Source of the DNA: Muricomes sp049840515
Lineage (GTDB): Bacteria; Bacillota; Clostridia; Lachnospirales; Lachnospiraceae
DNA length: 64,000 nucleotides
Assembly: GCA_049840515.1 (NCBI GenBank)
Contig: JASGKW010000019.1
Span: forward strand, 137,936-201,935
Direction of reading: 5' to 3'
Below are positions 63,426-64,000 of this stretch, piece by piece. The position numbers and the translations under genes were made by a program. Each line of letters starts with the position of its first letter. Within the stretch, counting starts at the first letter, position 1. The notes below the pieces were generated by a model. It was not told where the DNA came from and ran no database searches. It saw only the letters and a list, made by a program, of their open reading frames with translations.

Positions 63426-64000
63426 TTATTTGAGGTAATCAGCAACATTCTCAGCTGTTACAAGGTTACACTCGATAAGGTCTTTCTTATCGCCAGCTAC
63501 AGAACCTTTCTGGAAATACTCAGCCATCTTGTCAACGATACCAGAGCCGATTCCTTCTGGATCCTGGGCAACTTCTGCTTCCCAAATCTTACCAACCTTT
63601 GGATCAGCGATGTATTCGCATGCTGTTTTACCTGCATCAAATCCAACAATTTTTGTGCTGGAGCCTGCAGACTGAATAGCTGAAAGCGCACCGTAACCAG
63701 TTGGGTCACCTACTACAAATATGTAAGAAAGCTCATCGCCATACTGTGTAATCCAGTTCTCATAATATCAGCCGCTTTGACTGGTCATTATCAGCATCCA
63801 TAAATTCAATCAGAGTGAGGTCTTTTCCGCCGTCAACAGCTTTCTTTATGGTTTCTTCAAAACCTGCCTGGCGATCCTGTGTAGACTGTGCAGATGCGTA
63901 TGTAATACATCCAACCTTAGAACCGTCCGGAGCGTGCTCTGCAATGTGCTCTCACCAGCTGTAACACCTCCAGCTTTGTTGTCAGATCCTACGAAAGAAA
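63426..64000 (-). CDS. RbsB-like sugar-binding lipoprotein/protein, C-terminal part, frameshifted
   Basis: The C-terminal portion of a periplasmic-binding-protein-like (Peripla_BP_4) receptor that continues beyond the right edge. Readable segments, in different frames, are HAPDGSKVGCITYASAQSTQ, TLIEFMDADNDQS, ENWITQYGDELSY, GDPTGYGALSAIQSAGSS, KIVGFDAGKTACEYIADP, and QDPEGIGSGIVDKMAEYF, ending VTAENVADYLK at a stop in 63426-63428. At least three frameshifts (about 63768, 63780 and 63950). Sugar type is unknown; the overall look is that of ribose/galactose-family receptors. Confidence 0.8.

Noticed and set aside
1..64000. tRNA or rRNA genes, tmRNA, CRISPR arrays, prophage
   Set aside because: Looked for by eye between genes; no cloverleaf, repeat-spacer array or phage-like gene set was found.

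Overview
This window looks like a piece of chromosome from an anaerobic, saccharolytic clostridium, most likely a Lachnospiraceae member of the Blautia/Ruminococcus type. That placement is inferred from gene content, protein style and gene order; no search could be run. Supporting points are a pyruvate:ferredoxin oxidoreductase, a meso-diaminopimelate-type MurE (DNPR motif), the Firmicute order rsmB-rlmN-prpC-prkC-rsgA-rpe-thiN, the set secG-rnr-smpB, era-yqzL-recO, strong AAAGGAGG ribosome binding sites, and DUF4317 and Rpn-type proteins. Almost everything is on the minus strand; plus-strand islands are a small regulator with corA, a two-component system, a YyaL-type protein and a YehR-type lipoprotein.

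Layout. 1-6.7 kb: M18 aminopeptidase (cut by the window edge), glyS, recO, yqzL, era and an M16C peptidase. 6.8-9.9 kb: glpK and xylB, ended by a strong terminator. 9.9-11.6 kb: an unknown small gene facing an HTH regulator, then corA. 11.7-16.9 kb: a lipoprotein with a carbohydrate-binding domain, a DUF4956 membrane protein and a VTC-type polyphosphate polymerase, divergent from an OmpR-type two-component system with tandem 11-bp operator repeats between them. This is the most interesting unit here. 17-20.6 kb: nifJ. 20.7-36.2 kb: a long housekeeping run (lgt, ychF, thiN, rpe, rsgA, prkC, prpC, rlmN, rsmB, zinc peptidase, fmt, def, priA, murE). 36.3-43.4 kb: acyltransferase, dinB, clpB under a CIRCE element, two small enzymes and an Rpn-family nuclease. 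43.7-51.8 kb: amidohydrolase, DUF4317, HD-GYP, ABC-F, YyaL, mscL. 51.9-57.2 kb: aroD, yehR, smpB, rnr, secG and a P-loop kinase. 57.2-64 kb: a sugar-catabolic operon (RbsB-like binding protein, RbsA, RbsC, ROK kinase, class II aldolase, VOC protein, PfkB kinase), with many frameshifts.

Two features cut across the window. A family of imperfect palindromic repeats (arms GTAACAGTTCAGCCA) occurs at five intergenic places, each just downstream of a minus-strand gene. Single-base frameshifts split at least eight otherwise intact genes (glpK, prpC, rsmB, rpn, ABC-F, yehR, rnr, pfkB), mostly as +1 insertions, and the aldolase and rbs genes at the right end are broken many times. Because conserved housekeeping genes are hit and the density rises sharply towards 64 kb, sequence error is the simplest explanation, so I annotate full-length genes across the breaks. 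No tRNA, rRNA, CRISPR array, prophage or insertion sequence was recognised.
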